From positions 1 to 64,000 of the forward strand of contig JADGPG010000075.1 of NCBI GenBank assembly GCA_017882545.1: a DNA stretch of 64,000 nt, in the 5' to 3' direction. Made by a program: the position numbers and the translations under genes. The notes under the pieces were generated by a model. The model was not told where the DNA came from and did no database searches. It was given only the letters and a program-made list of their open reading frames with translations. Origin of the DNA: Thermoleophilia bacterium. GTDB lineage: Bacteria; Actinomycetota; Thermoleophilia; Miltoncostaeales; Miltoncostaeaceae. How positions within the stretch are numbered: the stretch's first letter is position 1; the number at the start of each line of letters is the position of its first letter. Of this stretch, positions 8,226 through 16,360 are shown one piece after another.

Positions 8226-8960
8226 ATGTCGACGCAATCAGGCCAGCCGCACTCGGCCCAGCGGGCATGGCGAAACCACCAGCGCCGCAAGCGCAACCGG
8301 CGTGCGGGACTGTCCGTGGCGATCTCCGCGGTGATAGTGGCCTTCATCGTTGTCGTCCTCTTCTGGATCACGGGGGGCACGTCCTCCCCGACATCTTCGT
8401 CATCGACGTCGCCGAGCAGCCCGTTGCCCGTCAACGCGCGCCCCCAACACGAACTGCTCGCCCAGGCACCACTGGTCCCGATCGCGCTCCCGATCGACGC
8501 AAAGGCCGTGACCGCGGTGGTGTTCCGGTCCATCCCTGATCCCGCGGCCGTCGAGCTGACCCCGACCGGGCCTCTTCATCACTACGACGAAGGCTCCAAC
8601 GGCTCAGCGCTCCCGGACCTGGAACTTGACGTCGGCGCGGCAGCCGGAACCGTCGCCTATTCGCCGGTCGACGGCCAGGTGATCGCCGTCACATTCAACA
8701 TCGTGCAGGGCCAGGTACAGGGCTATCGCGTCGTCATCGCACCGCAGGGGGCGCCCGACGTGGCCGTCAGCGTCACGCACCTGGTCGCCCCGCCGGGGAC
8801 GCACGCGCCATCCGTGGGCCAGGCCGTGATCGCGGGCACGACACCGATCGGCCGTGTAATCGACCTCAGCACCGTCGAGACCCAGGACATCTCGCAGTTC
8901 TCGGGCGACGCCGGCAACCACGTCGCAATCGAGGTGCAGCGGGTGGCCAACAGCTCGTGA
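8226..8960 (+). CDS. Membrane-anchored protein with M23 (lysostaphin)-like fold, probably non-catalytic
   Basis: 244 residues. A basic N-terminus, one membrane segment (about 28-49, signal anchor) and a Ser/Thr/Pro stretch precede an extracytoplasmic domain. Its C-terminal 100 residues follow the M23 layout: GTVAYSPVDGQVIAV, a GYRVVIAP strand, VTHL, VGQAVIAGTTPIGRV and a final GNHVAIEV strand. The zinc ligands of active M23 peptidases (HxxxD, HxH) are not present in full, so it may bind rather than cut peptidoglycan. The start is chosen by the -10-like hexamer eight bases upstream. Its stop overlaps the ymdB start (GTGA), so the two are translationally coupled. Homology is by pattern only. 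Confidence 0.6.
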   Translation: MSTQSGQPHSAQRAWRNHQRRKRNRRAGLSVAISAVIVAFIVVVLFWITGGTSSPTSSSSTSPSSPLPVNARPQHELLAQAPLVPIALPIDAKAVTAVVFRSIPDPAAVELTPTGPLHHYDEGSNGSALPDLELDVGAAAGTVAYSPVDGQVIAVTFNIVQGQVQGYRVVIAPQGAPDVAVSVTHLVAPPGTHAPSVGQAVIAGTTPIGRVIDLSTVETQDISQFSGDAGNHVAIEVQRVANSS

Positions 8961-9748
8961 GCGAGGTCTTCGTCACGCTCATGATCGGTGATGTCGTCGG
9001 CGGGGTCGGGCTCCGGGCACTGCTGGCCGAGCTGCCCACGCTGATCGGAGAGTTCCGGCCGGACCTCGTCATCGTCAACCCGGAAAACGCCGCCGACGGG
9101 ACCGGTACGTCGCCCCGTCAGGCCGAGGAACTGTTCGCGGCCGGGGCGGACGTCCTGACCGGCGGCAACCACACGCTGCGCCGGACCCCGTACCACGAGG
9201 TGCTGCGGACCAACCCGCGCGCGCTGCGTCCCGCCAATCTGCCGGCACCCAACGCCCCGGGCTCCGGGATGGTCGTCGTCCCCACTCGCGCCGGTGACGC
9301 CGCCGTAATCAACCTGCAGGGTGCCGTCTTCCTCGAGGCGTCGGCGAGCCCGTTCGCGATCATCGACGACCTGGTCGCCGAGGCCGCCCGCCGGACACCG
9401 CGGATCTTTGTGGACTTCCATGCCGAGGCGACCAGCGAAAAGGTTGCCCTCGGCCAGTACCTCGACGGCCGCGTCACCGCCCTGGTCGGCACCCACACGC
9501 ACGTCCAGACCGCCGACGCGCGGATCCTGACCGGCGGGTCGGCCTACATGACCGACCTGGGGATGACCGGGCCGCATGACTCGGTCATCGGCGTCCGCAC
9601 GGAGACGATCGTCAACCGTTTCCTGACCGGGGCGCCCGGCCGGTTCGAACCCGCCGAAGGGGATGTCCGGGTGCAGGGAGCGGTCGTCGAATGGACCGCC
9701 GACGGACGCGCGACCGGGATCGTGCGGGTCGACCGCCCCCACGGATAG
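8957..9748 (+). CDS. ymdB: YmdB-family metallophosphoesterase
   Basis: 263 residues, GTG start overlapping the previous stop. Dimetal phosphoesterase of the YmdB (TIGR00282) family, whose Bacillus member hydrolyses cyclic nucleotides and affects biofilm choice. The metal-binding residues can be followed: IGDVVG near the N-terminus, NPENAADG, GGNHTL, DFHAEATSEK and GTHTHVQTADARIL, ending with YMTDLGMTGP. Length is typical (about 264). Coupling to the M23-like membrane protein upstream suggests a link with the cell envelope, which is inference. Confidence 0.9.
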   Translation: MSEVFVTLMIGDVVGGVGLRALLAELPTLIGEFRPDLVIVNPENAADGTGTSPRQAEELFAAGADVLTGGNHTLRRTPYHEVLRTNPRALRPANLPAPNAPGSGMVVVPTRAGDAAVINLQGAVFLEASASPFAIIDDLVAEAARRTPRIFVDFHAEATSEKVALGQYLDGRVTALVGTHTHVQTADARILTGGSAYMTDLGMTGPHDSVIGVRTETIVNRFLTGAPGRFEPAEGDVRVQGAVVEWTADGRATGIVRVDRPHG

Positions 9749-9830
9749 CCACCGTCGTCCCCGACGGTCAGGATGAGGACCGCACAGGCCACGAACCGGC
9801 GCGCCGCCGGCGGATGAGGGAGATCAACGC

Positions 9831-10907
9831 GTGCTGGTGATGTCGCTGGTTGGAAACCGCCCGCAGTTCGTGAAGGCGGCACCGCTGTCCCGGGCGCTCC
9901 GGCGTCGCGGAACCGAGATCCTCGTACACAGCGGCCAGCACTACGACCCAGAGCTCGCCGACCTGTTCTTCGACGAGCTCGCCATCCCGGAACCCGACCA
10001 CGCCCTCGGCGTCGGCCAGGGAACCCCACTCGGACAGCTGGCGGCGATGCTCACCGGGCTCGAGGCGCTGGTGGCCGACATCCGCCCGGATGTCCTCCTG
10101 GTCTACGGCGACACAACGACCACACTCGCCGGCGCATTGTGTGCCGCCAAGAGCGGCGTCCCGCTCGCGCACGTCGAGGCCGGGCTGCGATCGTTCGACC
10201 GAACGATGCCCGAAGAGCAGAACCGTGTGACGACCGACCACCTGTCGGAGCTGCTGTTCTGCCCGACACCGGTCGCGGTCGAGAACCTCGCCCGCGAGGG
10301 CATCACCGGCGGCGTCCACATGACCGGGGACGTGATGTTCGACGCGGCACTGCTGTTCGCCGACGCCGCCGCGCATCGGGCGGGAGCTGAGCAGTACGGT
10401 CTCACGCCGGGCGCGTTCATTCTCGTGACGGCGCACCGGGCGGCGGCGACCGATTCGCCCGAGGCGCTCGCCGCCCTGGTCGACGTCCTTGCCGCCCTCC
10501 CCGAGCCGGCACTGTTCCCGGTCCACCCGCGGACCCGCGCGAAGCTCGAGGCGGCAGGCCTCTGGGGTGCTGCCAACGCGCTGCCGAGGGTCCAGCTGGT
10601 CCCGCCGGTCGGGTACCTTGATTTCACCCGCCTGCTGACCCAGGCGCGTGCGGTCGTCACGGACTCCGGCGGCGTGCAAAAGGAGGCCTGCCTGCACCGG
10701 GTTCCGTGCGTGACCCTCCGCAATACGACCGAATGGACCGAGACCGTCGCGAGCGGCTTCAACACGCTGACCGGAATGGATCCCGCCAAGGTGACCGCCG
10801 CGCTCGCCGGCGCCGCCATCCCCGACTCGGCGCCCGATCTGTACGGCGACGGGCAGGCGGCCGAGCGGATCGTCGACCTGCTCGTGCGGTTCGTGGCGGC
10901 GCGCTAG
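9831..10907 (+). CDS. wecB: UDP-N-acetylglucosamine 2-epimerase (non-hydrolysing)
   Basis: 358 residues. Interconverts UDP-GlcNAc-type and UDP-ManNAc-type sugars. The start GTG 9831 follows GAGGGAG at eight bases. Family motifs: GNRPQFVKAAPL at the N-terminus, HSGQHYD, VYGDTTTTLAG, HVEAGLRSFDRTMPEEQNR, HMTGDVMFD and the C-terminal DSGGVQKEA. It lies beside WbpA-, WbpB- and WbpD-like genes, so its substrate could be UDP-GlcNAc, giving UDP-ManNAc, or the 2,3-diacetamido sugar acid, as for Pseudomonas WbpI. Its stop shares CTAG with the stop of the convergent membrane-protein gene. Confidence 0.93.
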   Translation: MLVMSLVGNRPQFVKAAPLSRALRRRGTEILVHSGQHYDPELADLFFDELAIPEPDHALGVGQGTPLGQLAAMLTGLEALVADIRPDVLLVYGDTTTTLAGALCAAKSGVPLAHVEAGLRSFDRTMPEEQNRVTTDHLSELLFCPTPVAVENLAREGITGGVHMTGDVMFDAALLFADAAAHRAGAEQYGLTPGAFILVTAHRAAATDSPEALAALVDVLAALPEPALFPVHPRTRAKLEAAGLWGAANALPRVQLVPPVGYLDFTRLLTQARAVVTDSGGVQKEACLHRVPCVTLRNTTEWTETVASGFNTLTGMDPAKVTAALAGAAIPDSAPDLYGDGQAAERIVDLLVRFVAAR

Positions 10908-11557
10908 TAGTCCTCGAACCCCGGGAAGCCGAGCCGGACGACCTCGGCGTCCGTCCGCGGGCGCTCGTAGATCGCGTCCGGGGTGAACGGCGCCATCATG
11001 GCGTGCGCCGGCACCAGGACGTACAGCCGGGTGTCGTGGTGCTCGGCCTCCAGCCGGGTCCATCGCTTGGCTTCACGCAGATCGACGGCCCCGAACGGCA
11101 CGAACAGGCCGGCAACCATCCCGGCCATTTCCCCGCCGCCGTGGCTGAAGTGATCGAAGATCATGAGGATGATGACCCCGAACAGCACGACCCCCGCCAG
11201 GCGGGTGCGCCGCTCTCGGGCGGCGGCGATCGTCTCGTAGACGGCGGTGGGCGGTGGCGGGTGCAGATGGTCGGCCGCCCGCAGACGGCGGCGGCTGACC
11301 GCCATTGCCGCCACCAGCGCCGGGATGCCAATGCCCACGACCGCAAGGACGAATCGCAGCCCGAGCACGCCTTCCCCGAGCAACCATGACAGCATCCACC
11401 AGCCCGCTGTCGCGGCGCCGATGCCCAAAGCCGCGACGCCGCGCATCCGCACCTCATCGCGCACACGCACCAAGCGCGGCAGCCCGGCCAGAACACTGTC
11501 CCCCACGGGCTGGGATCCTTTCGGTCGGTGGCGCCACTGTCTACGATAACGCGCCAT
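10904..11557 (-). CDS. Uncharacterised membrane protein, four predicted membrane segments
   Basis: 217 residues from ATG 11557, with GGAGAGGA about ten bases upstream; this is preferred to the in-frame start at 11587. Four hydrophobic segments are visible (about 40-60, 66-90, 122-140 and 145-162), with a basic cytoplasmic N-terminus and a soluble C-terminal tail ending GFPGFEDY. No family recognised. It is divergent from the wbpA-like gene across only 40 bases, so the two probably share a control region containing the 16-base palindrome at 11585-11600. Confidence 0.65.
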   Translation of the reverse strand: MARYRRQWRHRPKGSQPVGDSVLAGLPRLVRVRDEVRMRGVAALGIGAATAGWWMLSWLLGEGVLGLRFVLAVVGIGIPALVAAMAVSRRRLRAADHLHPPPPTAVYETIAAARERRTRLAGVVLFGVIILMIFDHFSHGGGEMAGMVAGLFVPFGAVDLREAKRWTRLEAEHHDTRLYVLVPAHAMMAPFTPDAIYERPRTDAEVVRLGFPGFEDY

Positions 11558-11584
11558 TGGTGTTGTTCCTCTCCCACTCGAACC

Positions 11585-11600
11585 CAAGTAGGCCTACTTG
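11585..11600. promoter_or_regulatory. Perfect 16-base palindrome overlapping the wbpA-like start codon
   Basis: CAAGTAGGCCTACTTG is its own reverse complement over 16 bases, and its last three bases are the TTG start codon of the wbpA-like gene. It lies in the 40-base divergent spacer. An operator for a dimeric regulator that could block transcription or translation initiation is the simplest reading. Confidence 0.5.
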
Positions 11601-12863
11601 ACCACTCCTGCGCCGCAGGTTGGCGTCATCGGTTTGGGCTACGTGGGACTCCCGCTCGCGACGGCATTTGCCGAAGCCGGAGTCCACGTCCTCGGCCTCG
11701 ACGCAATCCAGTCGAAGGTCGACCAGATCAATGCCGGACAGTCCTATATCGAGGACGTCCCCAGCGAGCGATTGCGTCCTCTGACATCCGCGGGCCTCAT
11801 TCGCGCAACCACCAACTGGGACGACGTCCGCGAGGTCGAGGCGGTGCTCATCTGCCTCCCGACCCCACTCGACGGCCATCGCGAGCCGGACCTTTCCGCG
11901 GTGTTGGGCGCGGCCGAAAGCCTGAGCCAGCGGCTGCGGCCCGGACAGCTGGTCATCCTCGAAAGCACGACCTACCCGGGCACGACGCGCGACGAGCTCG
12001 CACCAATCCTCGAACGATCCGGGCTCCGGGCCGGCCGTGACTTCGCCCTGGCGTTCTCTCCCGAACGCGTCGATCCCGGTCGCGTGGACTGGACCACCCG
12101 GACGACCCCGAAGGTCGTCGGCGGCCTGACGCCCGAGTGCACGCGCCGCGCGGCAGAGATCTACGGGCTGGCGATGGACACGATCGTCGAGGTCTCGACG
12201 CCCGAAGTCGCCGAAATGACCAAGCTTCTGGAGAACATCTTCCGCAGCGTGAACATCGCGCTCGTCAACGAGCTTGCGGTGCTGTGCGACCGCATGGCGA
12301 TCGACGTCTGGGACGTGATCGACGCCGCCGCGACCAAGCCGTTCGGATTCATGGCGTTCCGTCCGGGACCCGGGCTCGGCGGCCACTGCATCCCGATCGA
12401 CCCCTTCTACCTGACCTGGAAAGCGCGGGAGTTCGACTTCCACACCGAGTTCATCGAACTCGCCGGCAAGGTCAACTCGCAGATGCCGGCCTTCTGCGTC
12501 TCCAAGGTGATCCGGGCACTCAACAGCCGGCGGCAGTCCCTCAACGGCAGCCGCGTGCTCGTGATGGGCGTCGCCTACAAGAAGAACGTAAATGACACCC
12601 GCGAGAGCCCGGCGCTGCGGATCATCGATCTCCTGACCGCCGAAGGCGGCGTCGTCAGCTACCACGACGCGTACGTCGATGCGCTGGCGACGCGCGGGCT
12701 CGAGAGCCTGCCACTGACGCCCGCGACGCTGTCCGGCCACGACGTGGTGGTGATCGTCACCGACCACGACGGCATCGACTGGGACGTGGTCGTGGCCAAT
12801 GCGCCGCTCGTCGTCGATCTCCGGCATGCCGTGCCGGACGCGCCGAACGTGTGGCGGCTATGA
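11598..12863 (+). CDS. wbpA: UDP-N-acetyl-hexosamine 6-dehydrogenase (WbpA/WecC family)
   Basis: 421 residues. NAD-dependent four-electron oxidation of a UDP-HexNAc C6 to the uronate. N-terminal Rossmann motif GVIGLGYVGLPLA (9-21), central helix with NIFRSVNIALVNE, catalytic Cys264 in GPGLGGHCIPIDPF, and a C-terminal UDP-binding domain with GVAYKKNVNDTRESPA. The start must be TTG 11598: an in-frame TAG lies three codons upstream at 11589 and no other start precedes the Rossmann motif. No Shine-Dalgarno sequence is visible. The stop overlaps the next start (ATGA). WbpA (UDP-GlcNAc) is preferred to WecC (UDP-ManNAc) because WbpB- and WbpD-like genes follow. Confidence 0.88.
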   Translation: MTTPAPQVGVIGLGYVGLPLATAFAEAGVHVLGLDAIQSKVDQINAGQSYIEDVPSERLRPLTSAGLIRATTNWDDVREVEAVLICLPTPLDGHREPDLSAVLGAAESLSQRLRPGQLVILESTTYPGTTRDELAPILERSGLRAGRDFALAFSPERVDPGRVDWTTRTTPKVVGGLTPECTRRAAEIYGLAMDTIVEVSTPEVAEMTKLLENIFRSVNIALVNELAVLCDRMAIDVWDVIDAAATKPFGFMAFRPGPGLGGHCIPIDPFYLTWKAREFDFHTEFIELAGKVNSQMPAFCVSKVIRALNSRRQSLNGSRVLVMGVAYKKNVNDTRESPALRIIDLLTAEGGVVSYHDAYVDALATRGLESLPLTPATLSGHDVVVIVTDHDGIDWDVVVANAPLVVDLRHAVPDAPNVWRL

Positions 12864-13879
12864 GCAAGGTCCGCCTCGGCGTGGTCGGGATGAATTACTG
12901 GGGCCCGAACCTCGCCCGCAACTTCGCGCGCATGCCCGATGCCGAGCTGGCCTGGCTGTGTGACCTCGACACCGACGTGCTCGACCGCCATCGGGACGCC
13001 TACCCGACGACCGCGTTCACCACCCGCTACGACGATCTGCTCGAGGACGACAGCCTCGACGCTGTGGTGATCGCCACGTCCGTACCGACGCACGCGGCAC
13101 TCGCCAAGCGGGCGCTCACGGCGGGCAAGCACACATTCGTCGAGAAGCCGCTCGCGCTCGCGGCCTCCGACGCATGGGAGCTCGCCCGGATCGGCGACCG
13201 CGAGAACCTGGTCGTGATGGTCGACCACCTGCTCGTCTACCACCCCGGCCTGCAGCGGGTAAAGCAGATGATCGACGACGGTGACTTGGGGCAGATCTAC
13301 TACCTCTACGGAAACCGCCAGAACCTCGGCATCGTGCGCCCCGACGAGAACGCGTTGTGGAGCCTCGGGCCCCACGACATTTCGGTGCTGTTGTGGCTCG
13401 TCGGCGAGCGTCCGGTCGAGGTGGCCGCCCGCGGCGAGAGCTACCTCCAACCCGGCGTCGAGGACGTCGTGTTCGGAAGCATCCGGTTTCCGTCCGGCAT
13501 CCTCGGACACCTGCACCTGTCGTGGCTCGACCCGCACAAGATGCGCAAGATGACCGTGATCGGCGCGGAGAAGATGGTCGTCTTCGACGACATGGAGACC
13601 GAGCGCAAGGTGACCCTGTACGACAAGGGGCCGATTCCCCGCACGGAGACCTACGGCGAGTACATCCAGGTGCGCAGCGGCGACATCTACATTCCCAAGA
13701 TCCCGGGGGTCGAGCCGCTGCGGGTGGTGTGCGACGAATTCGTGCGCTGCATCGCCGATGGCACCCGACCCCTGGCCGATGGTCGTGCCGGTGCTACCGT
13801 CGTCGAGGTCCTCGAGGCCATGACGACGAGCCTGAACCAAGGCGGCGTCGGAATCCCACTCGCGGAGGCGAACCTTTGA
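12860..13879 (+). CDS. wbpB: Gfo/Idh/MocA-family sugar-nucleotide 3-dehydrogenase, WbpB-like
   Basis: 339 residues from ATG 12860 (ATGA overlap with the gene before). N-terminal NAD-binding fold (RLGVVGMNYWGPNLARNF), the family EKP motif in FVEKPLAL around residue 95, and a C-terminal substrate domain with SLGPHDISVLLWL. In the Pseudomonas and Bordetella pathway, WbpB/WlbA oxidises C3 of UDP-GlcNAcA to the 3-keto sugar for later transamination. Placement directly after the 6-dehydrogenase and before a hexapeptide N-acetyltransferase supports that assignment. The expected aminotransferase (WbpE) is missing from the window. Confidence 0.82.
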   Translation: MSKVRLGVVGMNYWGPNLARNFARMPDAELAWLCDLDTDVLDRHRDAYPTTAFTTRYDDLLEDDSLDAVVIATSVPTHAALAKRALTAGKHTFVEKPLALAASDAWELARIGDRENLVVMVDHLLVYHPGLQRVKQMIDDGDLGQIYYLYGNRQNLGIVRPDENALWSLGPHDISVLLWLVGERPVEVAARGESYLQPGVEDVVFGSIRFPSGILGHLHLSWLDPHKMRKMTVIGAEKMVVFDDMETERKVTLYDKGPIPRTETYGEYIQVRSGDIYIPKIPGVEPLRVVCDEFVRCIADGTRPLADGRAGATVVEVLEAMTTSLNQGGVGIPLAEANL

Positions 13880-14565
13880 GAGAGAACCTGGTGCTCGGCA
13901 CCAACGTGACCATCGGCGCCGACGTCGAGATCGGCGCGAACGTGGTGATCCACGACGATACGGTCATCGGTGACGGCTGCGTCATCCAGGACAACGTGGT
14001 TCTCGGCAAGGCTCCGCGCCTGTCGGCCCGCTCCACGGCCCGCCGCGACCCGCTCCCGGGGCTCGTCCTCGGGGCCGGGGCCGCCGTGTGCTCCGGCGCA
14101 ATCGTGTACGCCGGCAGCACCCTCGGCCCCAAGGTGATCATCGGTGACCTCGCATCGGTGCGGGAGCGGTGCGAGATCGGCGAAGGCGTCGTGGTCGGAC
14201 GTGGTGTCTGCGTCGAGAACGACACCAAGATCGGCGCCTTCTCCAAGATCCAGTCCAACAGCTACATCACGGCCTATTCCACCCTTGAGGAACACGTGTT
14301 CATCGCGCCGTGTGTGACGACGACCAACGACAACTTTATGGGCCGGACCGACGCCCGCCACGAACAAATCCTCGGCGCGGTCATTCGCCGTGGTGCCCGC
14401 GTGGGCGGCGGCGTGGTCATTCTCCCTGGTATCGAGATCGGCGAGGAAGCATTCGTCGCGGCCGGGGCCCTGGTCACCCGCGATGTGCCCGCCAAGCGCC
14501 TGGTGGCCGGTCTGCCCGCCAAGGTCTGGCGCGATGTCCCCCCGGAGGAATTCGTCGCCGAGTAG
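13876..14565 (+). CDS. wbpD: Hexapeptide-repeat N-acetyltransferase, WbpD-like
   Basis: 229 residues from TTG 13876, which overlaps the previous stop (TTGA) and has GGAGG seven bases upstream; this site decides the start. Left-handed beta-helix built from repeated I-G-x-x-x-x-I units (LGTNVTIGADVEIGANVVI onward), a central insertion, then a second series ending ILPGIEIGEEAFVAAGALV. WbpD-type enzymes acetylate the 3-amino group of UDP-GlcNAc(3NH2)A using acetyl-CoA. It is longer than WbpD (about 190) by an extra stretch near residues 50-75. Members of this family vary in sugar specificity; the assignment rests on gene order. Confidence 0.8.
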   Translation: MRENLVLGTNVTIGADVEIGANVVIHDDTVIGDGCVIQDNVVLGKAPRLSARSTARRDPLPGLVLGAGAAVCSGAIVYAGSTLGPKVIIGDLASVRERCEIGEGVVVGRGVCVENDTKIGAFSKIQSNSYITAYSTLEEHVFIAPCVTTTNDNFMGRTDARHEQILGAVIRRGARVGGGVVILPGIEIGEEAFVAAGALVTRDVPAKRLVAGLPAKVWRDVPPEEFVAE

Positions 14566-14647
14566 CGGTGGCGAACCGGCACCGACCGGGGCGGAACCTC
14601 CCGGCGGGCGCGAGGTCAGTTCCGGGCGCCGGCGGGGCCGCGGTCAC

Positions 14648-14653
14648 TATCGT
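14648..14653 (+). promoter_or_regulatory. -10-like hexamer TATCGT, predicted leaderless promoter of gpgS
   Basis: TATCGT ends eight bases before the GTG start of gpgS at 14662, with a C-rich spacer and no Shine-Dalgarno sequence. It lies in the 96-base gap after the wbpD-like gene and suggests a separate transcript for glucosylglycerate synthesis. Confidence 0.4.
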
Positions 14654-14661
14654 TTGCCCCC

Positions 14662-15615
14662 GTGACCGACGACCGCTGGCTCCGCGAGCGCACCTTCTCA
14701 GGTGCCGACTTCGATCCCGACGCGCTGCTGGAAGCAAAGCGGGCCGCCGGCACGACCGTAAGCGTCTGCCTGCCCTCGCTTGACGTGGCCGCGACGATCG
14801 GGCCGATCGTCGCAGGGATCCGGACGGAGTGGATGGACCGCGTGCCGCTCGTCGACGAGCTGGTGGTCATCGACTCGCGATCCGCGGACGACACGGCGCG
14901 CATTGCCCGCGACGCGGGGGCAAGGGTCGTCCAGGACTCCGAAGTGCTGCCCGAGTGCGACACGGCCCACGGCAAAGGCGAGGCGATGTGGAAGAGCCTC
15001 GCCGCCACGTCGGGCGACATCGTGTGCTGGATCGACTCCGACCTGACCGATTTCCGCCCCGACTTCGTCCCGGGTCTGCTCGGCCCGCTGGTCGTCGACC
15101 CCGACATCGGCTTCGTGAAGGCGATCTACCGTCGCATGCTAGGCGACACTGTCGACGGCGGACGGGTGACCGAGATCTGCGCCCGACCCCTGATCAACCT
15201 CTTCTATCCCGAGCTCGCCGGACTCGCACAGCCGCTTGCGGGCGAGCAGGCGGGCCGCCGCGCGCTGCTCGAGCGGGTGCCCTTCTTCACCGGCTATGCG
15301 GTAGAGCTCGGACTGCTGATCGACATCCTTGCCCTGGCAGGACGCGACGCGCTCGCCCAGGTCGACCTGGGCGAGCGCACCCACACCAATCAGAGCACCG
15401 CCGCGCTGGGTGAGATGGCGTTCGCCATCCAACACGCGGTGCTCCAGCGTCTCGCCCGCGATGGTCGCGTCCCGCCCGAACTTGCGCACACCAACGGCTA
15501 TGCGCGGCCCGAGCGGCACAACGGGACTTGGGCCATGGTCACCCGTCCGCTGGCGCCGTCCGAGCGCGGCCCCATGGCCGATGTCCCCGGCTACCGGTGG
15601 TCCCGTGTCGACTGA
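14662..15615 (+). CDS. gpgS: Glucosyl-3-phosphoglycerate synthase
   Basis: 317 residues, GT81 family. Transfers glucose from NDP-glucose to 3-phosphoglycerate, the first step of glucosylglycerate and, in mycobacteria, of methylglucose lipopolysaccharides. Strong signatures: LPECDTAHGKGEAMWKSL, the metal-binding WIDSDLTDF, the GRVTEICARPLINLFYPEL stretch and FFTGYAVELGLLIDI. Length matches mycobacterial GpgS (about 324). Start GTG 14662 sits eight bases after a -10-like hexamer. Its end overlaps the start of a HAD phosphatase, giving a two-gene glucosylglycerate unit. Confidence 0.93.
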   Translation: MTDDRWLRERTFSGADFDPDALLEAKRAAGTTVSVCLPSLDVAATIGPIVAGIRTEWMDRVPLVDELVVIDSRSADDTARIARDAGARVVQDSEVLPECDTAHGKGEAMWKSLAATSGDIVCWIDSDLTDFRPDFVPGLLGPLVVDPDIGFVKAIYRRMLGDTVDGGRVTEICARPLINLFYPELAGLAQPLAGEQAGRRALLERVPFFTGYAVELGLLIDILALAGRDALAQVDLGERTHTNQSTAALGEMAFAIQHAVLQRLARDGRVPPELAHTNGYARPERHNGTWAMVTRPLAPSERGPMADVPGYRWSRVD

Positions 15616-16360
15616 CCGCCGGTGCTGTTACATCGATCTCGACGGGACGCTGCTCGGCGCCGGGGGTTCGGTGCTGCGCTCCGGCGCCGGAGCTCCCGCC
15701 GACGCCGCGATCCGGGCGCTGATCGAACTGGAGAGCGCCGGCGTGCCGTACGTGTTTGTGAGCGGGAGGAGCCGCCTTCGGCTCGAAACGATCGGGCGCC
15801 TGCTCGGCGCCCACTCGGTCCTGGCCGAACTCGGCGCGCTCGAGGCGGGCTATCCCACCGCGCCGGGGCAGACCGTCATCGACGCCGTCGCGAAGACGGG
15901 CATCATCGAGGACCTGCTCGATCGTGAGCCGGGACTCGAGATCCACCCCGGTGCGATCTGGGGCCGCGAGGGCAGCCACTGCCTGCGGGGAATTGCCGGG
16001 TCTGACACCGCCGCGTGGGTGCACGACTACAGCCAAGGCGCCCTCCGGTTCGCCGACAACGGCCGCATCGGGCCGGGCGAGGTCCACATATTCCACGTGC
16101 TCCCCACCCGTGCCAGCAAGGCGGCAGCTGTGGCGGTCCACCTCGCGCGCCACGGGTTCGACCCCGCGCGGTGCCTGGCAATCGGGGACTCGGGCGAAGA
16201 CATGATGATGGGCGAGGTCGTCGGCACGTTCGCCCTTGTCCGCAACGGCGCCGACGCCGATCCGGCGCTCGCCGCACGTGCGGGGTGGATCACCGTCGCC
16301 GCCAACGGCGAGGGCGTGCGCGAGGCGGTCCGCACCTGGCTGGAGCGCCGGGGCCGTTAG
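15605..16360 (+). CDS. HAD-IIB phosphatase, mannosyl/glucosyl-3-phosphoglycerate phosphatase type
   Basis: 251 residues from GTG 15605, overlapping the last 11 bases of gpgS. HAD motifs: I YIDLDGTLLG (nucleophile and acid Asp), II VFVSGRSR, III a Lys in RASKAAAVAVHL, and IV GDSGEDMMMGE. The MpgP-type GDS-x-x-D motif and the IIB cap fit removal of the phosphate from glucosyl-3-phosphoglycerate to give glucosylglycerate. The characterised mycobacterial GpgP belongs to the histidine phosphatase superfamily instead, so this would be the HAD solution to the same step. It is convergent with, and overlaps by four bases, a glycerate kinase gene. Confidence 0.82.
   Translation: MSTDRRCCYIDLDGTLLGAGGSVLRSGAGAPADAAIRALIELESAGVPYVFVSGRSRLRLETIGRLLGAHSVLAELGALEAGYPTAPGQTVIDAVAKTGIIEDLLDREPGLEIHPGAIWGREGSHCLRGIAGSDTAAWVHDYSQGALRFADNGRIGPGEVHIFHVLPTRASKAAAVAVHLARHGFDPARCLAIGDSGEDMMMGEVVGTFALVRNGADADPALAARAGWITVAANGEGVREAVRTWLERRGR

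Noticed and set aside
11558-11587. Longer start for the membrane protein at 10904
   Set aside because: The extra residues add nothing conserved, and a ribosome binding site precedes ATG 11557.
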